NCBI GenBank assembly: GCA_014801985.1
Contig: JAAVDD010000047.1
Location: 1 to 35,281, forward strand
Length of the DNA: 35,281 nucleotides
Direction of reading: 5' to 3'
From: Bacteroides sp.
Lineage (GTDB): Bacteria > Bacteroidota > Bacteroidia > Bacteroidales > Muribaculaceae
Every line of letters begins with the position of its first letter. Within the stretch, counting starts at the first letter, position 1. The notes under the pieces are model-generated. The model did not search any database and was not told the DNA's origin. It saw only the letters and a list, made by a program, of their open reading frames with translations. Made by a program: the position numbers and the translations under genes. Shown piece after piece: positions 33,548 to 35,281 of this stretch.

Positions 33548-33639
33548 CATTTTAAGAAACTGCGGATGCCTCCCGCTTCACACTATTCGCCCGAACGGCC
33601 GGCATCTTTGAATGGGAAAATTGCAACTCAGATTAGACA

Positions 33640-35064
33640 ATGCAGAAATTCACTAAAATCGTCGCCACCGTTTCCGACAAGAGATGCGAAACGGATTTTA
33701 TAAAATCGCTCGCTGAAGCAGGCGTTAACGTTGTCAGAATGAATTCGGCTCACCTCGATTACGATGGATTCCGAAAAATCGTGGATAACACCCGTGAGGC
33801 CGCCGACTACATAGGCATAATCATGGATACAAAAGGTCCGGAAATCCGTACCACCCCTACTGTTGACGGAAATGAAGTGGTCTATGTCACGGGCGATGTG
33901 GTAAATATATACGGAAATCCTGACGGACACACTTCCAAGTCTGAGATATCCCTTAATTACGATAAAATATGTCAGGTGCTCAAGACAGGCCACCGTCTTC
34001 TCATCGATGATGGCGAAATGGAGTTTCTCGTCACAGAAGCCAACGGTTCTGTAGTGAAAGCCGTGGCTCAGAACGACGGTCGTCTCGGATCTCGCAAGAG
34101 CGTAAACCTCCCCGGAGTCAAGGTAGATCTTCCTGCAGTGACGGAACGTGACAAACGCAATATCGGGTATGCCGTTGAACTGGGTGTGGATTTCATCGCC
34201 CACTCTTTCGTTAGATCGGCTGCCGATGTGAAGGAGGTTCAGGATATTCTTGATTCCCTTAGCGCGGACACTAAGATTATCTCCAAGATAGAAAATCAAG
34301 AAGGTATCGATAACTTTGACGAAATACTCAATGCCTCATACGGCATCATGGTGGCACGTGGCGACCTCGGTATAGAGGTTCCGGCAGAAAGAATCCCCGG
34401 CATACAGGCGATGATGATAAACAAATGCATCACAGCCCATAAGCCTGTCATCGTGGCCACCCAGATGCTTCACTCCATGATAGAGCATCCACGACCCACG
34501 CGCGCAGAAATCTCCGATGTGGCCAATGCCGTCTACCAGCGTGCGGATGCAATGATGCTCTCCGGGGAAACGGCATACGGAAAGTATCCCTTAGAGGCAG
34601 TGCGGACAATGACAAGCGTCGCCAAGGAAGTGGAATCCTCCCTGCGCCATAAAGTCGACGTGCCTCCCCTTTTGGATGCCAAGATAACCTCTTTCCTGGC
34701 TCACGAAGCCGTCATGTCGGAGGCCAAGGTTGGCACCAAAGCCATCTTCACCGATGCCTACCGTGGCGTATCGTCAAGATTCATCGCTTCATTCAGAGGC
34801 AGCAATCCGACATTTGCCATTTGCCATAACCACAACGTGCTCCGCTGGCTTGCACTCAGCTACGGCATAACAGCTTATTACGCTCCGGATGCCCATGACT
34901 ACATACCCGGTCACTCCACAGATACAGTACGTCAGATTGTAAAAGACGGACTCATCGACGAGCACGACAGGATAGCCTACCTCACAGGCACAAAGCGTGG
35001 TGCGCGTGCACTCGAAATACTCACTCCCCATGAAATATTTGAGGAAGCAGATAAAAGATATTAA
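33640..35064 (+). CDS. pyk: Pyruvate kinase
   Basis: Pyruvate kinase makes pyruvate and ATP from phosphoenolpyruvate and ADP, the last step of glycolysis. The 474 residues include FTKIVATVSDKR, VRMNSAH (the RxNxSH-like substrate site, here with alanine for serine), IMDTKGPEIRTT, HSFVRSAADV, ISKIENQEGIDNFDEIL with the catalytic lysine, IMVARGDLGIEVPAE and VATQMLHSMIEHPRPTRAE, then SGETAYGKYP. The C-terminal regulatory domain is complete. The conserved N-terminus fixes the start at 33640. It appears to be transcribed alone from a perfect promoter. A GAGAGAA/TTCTCTC inverted repeat after the stop (35077-35119) may end the transcript, overlapping the tRNA promoter. Confidence 0.97.
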   Translation: MQKFTKIVATVSDKRCETDFIKSLAEAGVNVVRMNSAHLDYDGFRKIVDNTREAADYIGIIMDTKGPEIRTTPTVDGNEVVYVTGDVVNIYGNPDGHTSKSEISLNYDKICQVLKTGHRLLIDDGEMEFLVTEANGSVVKAVAQNDGRLGSRKSVNLPGVKVDLPAVTERDKRNIGYAVELGVDFIAHSFVRSAADVKEVQDILDSLSADTKIISKIENQEGIDNFDEILNASYGIMVARGDLGIEVPAERIPGIQAMMINKCITAHKPVIVATQMLHSMIEHPRPTRAEISDVANAVYQRADAMMLSGETAYGKYPLEAVRTMTSVAKEVESSLRHKVDVPPLLDAKITSFLAHEAVMSEAKVGTKAIFTDAYRGVSSRFIASFRGSNPTFAICHNHNVLRWLALSYGITAYYAPDAHDYIPGHSTDTVRQIVKDGLIDEHDRIAYLTGTKRGARALEILTPHEIFEEADKRY

Positions 35065-35102
35065 AAAAAATGCTTCAGAGAGAAAAATTTTAATCAAAAT
35101 AT

Positions 35103-35133
35103 TTGGAAAATTCTCTCAAATGCACTAACTTTG
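35103..35133 (+). promoter_or_regulatory. Promoter of the tRNA gene
   Basis: TTG at 35103-35105, exactly 20 nt, then TAACTTTG at 35126-35133. Predicted start near 35139 is about 24 nt before the mature tRNA end. Confidence 0.8.
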
Positions 35134-35162
35134 CAAACGCAATGCAAACCAATGTGCATTCA

Positions 35163-35236
35163 GGTCCTATAGCTCAGTTGGTCAGAGCACCTGACTCATA
35201 ATCAGGGAGTCCTTGGTTCAAGCCCAAGTGGGACCA
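35163..35236 (+). tRNA. tRNA with CAT anticodon (Met elongator or Ile2)
   Basis: A full cloverleaf is present: acceptor GGTCCTA with TGGGACC, D-stem GCTC/GAGC, anticodon stem CCTGA/TCAGG with loop CTCATAA (anticodon CAT at 35197-35199), T-stem CTTGG/CCAAG and discriminator A35236. CCA is not encoded. The acceptor has C4-G69 and C5-G68, the pairs that favour lysidine modification by TilS in E. coli, where the elongator Met tRNA has U-A and A-U instead. That hints at tRNA-Ile2 reading AUA, but Bacteroidetes rules are not established here. It is not an initiator, since G1-C72 is paired. Confidence 0.9.
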
Positions 35237-35251
35237 CAAATTTTAAGAATC

Positions 35252-35281
35252 TGATTTTAAGCAAGTTAGTGTTTAAAATCA
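35252..35281 (+). terminator. Inverted repeat after the tRNA, possible terminator
   Basis: TGATTTTAA (35252-35260) and TTAAAATCA (35273-35281) are perfect inverted 9-mers with a 12-nt loop. The window ends at the last base of the repeat, so any following T-run cannot be seen. Confidence 0.35.

Noticed and set aside
33628..34299. 223-codon minus-strand frame opposite pyk
   Set aside because: Fully antisense to pyruvate kinase with intact motifs, and it would run into the pyk leader; no supporting signal.
1..35281. CRISPR arrays, insertion sequences or integrated elements
   Set aside because: I found no regularly spaced direct repeats, transposase or integrase frames, or attachment duplication at the tRNA; the tRNA's 3' side runs to the window edge, so an element beyond it cannot be excluded.

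Overview
The window looks like chromosomal DNA from a member of the order Bacteroidales, most probably Muribaculaceae or a near relative (the family-level call is an inference). The reasons are: the ftsX-DUF3098-uppP-truB-queA cluster, a fused MurF-alanine racemase, DUF4831 and DUF3098 proteins, Bacteroidetes-type Wza and Wzc, general absence of Shine-Dalgarno sites, and many promoters of the Bacteroidetes type (TTG, about 20 nt, TAnnTTTG). There is no insertion sequence, phage gene or CRISPR array.

Layout. 1-336 is intergenic, with a leftward promoter and a perfect 35-bp dyad. 337-4455 (minus) is an envelope and tRNA-modification operon: ftsX, a DUF3098 membrane protein, uppP, truB, queA. 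4614-10217 (plus) is a tight operon: mtaB, a GT2 glycosyltransferase, surE and murF-alr. 10221-14417 (minus) carries nnr, a DUF4831 gene, xseA and xseB. 14656-15657 (minus) is class II fructose-bisphosphate aldolase with its own promoter and terminator, followed by a divergent FucP-type sugar transporter that overlaps a PfkB kinase tail to tail. 17904-20479 (plus) is a phosphoethanolamine-transferase-like protein and an acyltransferase; a second acyltransferase (20497-21546, minus) faces it.

22032-31099 (plus) is a surface-polysaccharide locus: wza-like lipoprotein, wzc-like tyrosine kinase, wzx flippase, wzy polymerase, a GT52-like glycosyltransferase, a WecG/TagA-type glycosyltransferase and a coupled DHA2 transporter. 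On the minus strand follow gmd and a DEDDh exonuclease (31103-33105). The right end has a small unexplained transcription unit (hairpin, 22-codon frame, strong terminator; about 33278-33487), pyruvate kinase, and a CAT-anticodon tRNA.

How the parts fit. UppP, MurF-Alr and FtsX serve peptidoglycan synthesis and division. Gmd, the GTs, Wzx, Wzy, Wza and Wzc would build and export a repeat-unit glycan on the undecaprenyl carrier that UppP recycles. The locus has no initiating sugar-phosphate transferase and only two clear locus glycosyltransferases, so it must depend on enzymes elsewhere. Two candidates deserve follow-up: the small unit before pyk, and the control region at 21547-21931, which combines back-to-back promoters, a central dyad and a long, nearly pure purine leader in front of an acyltransferase.
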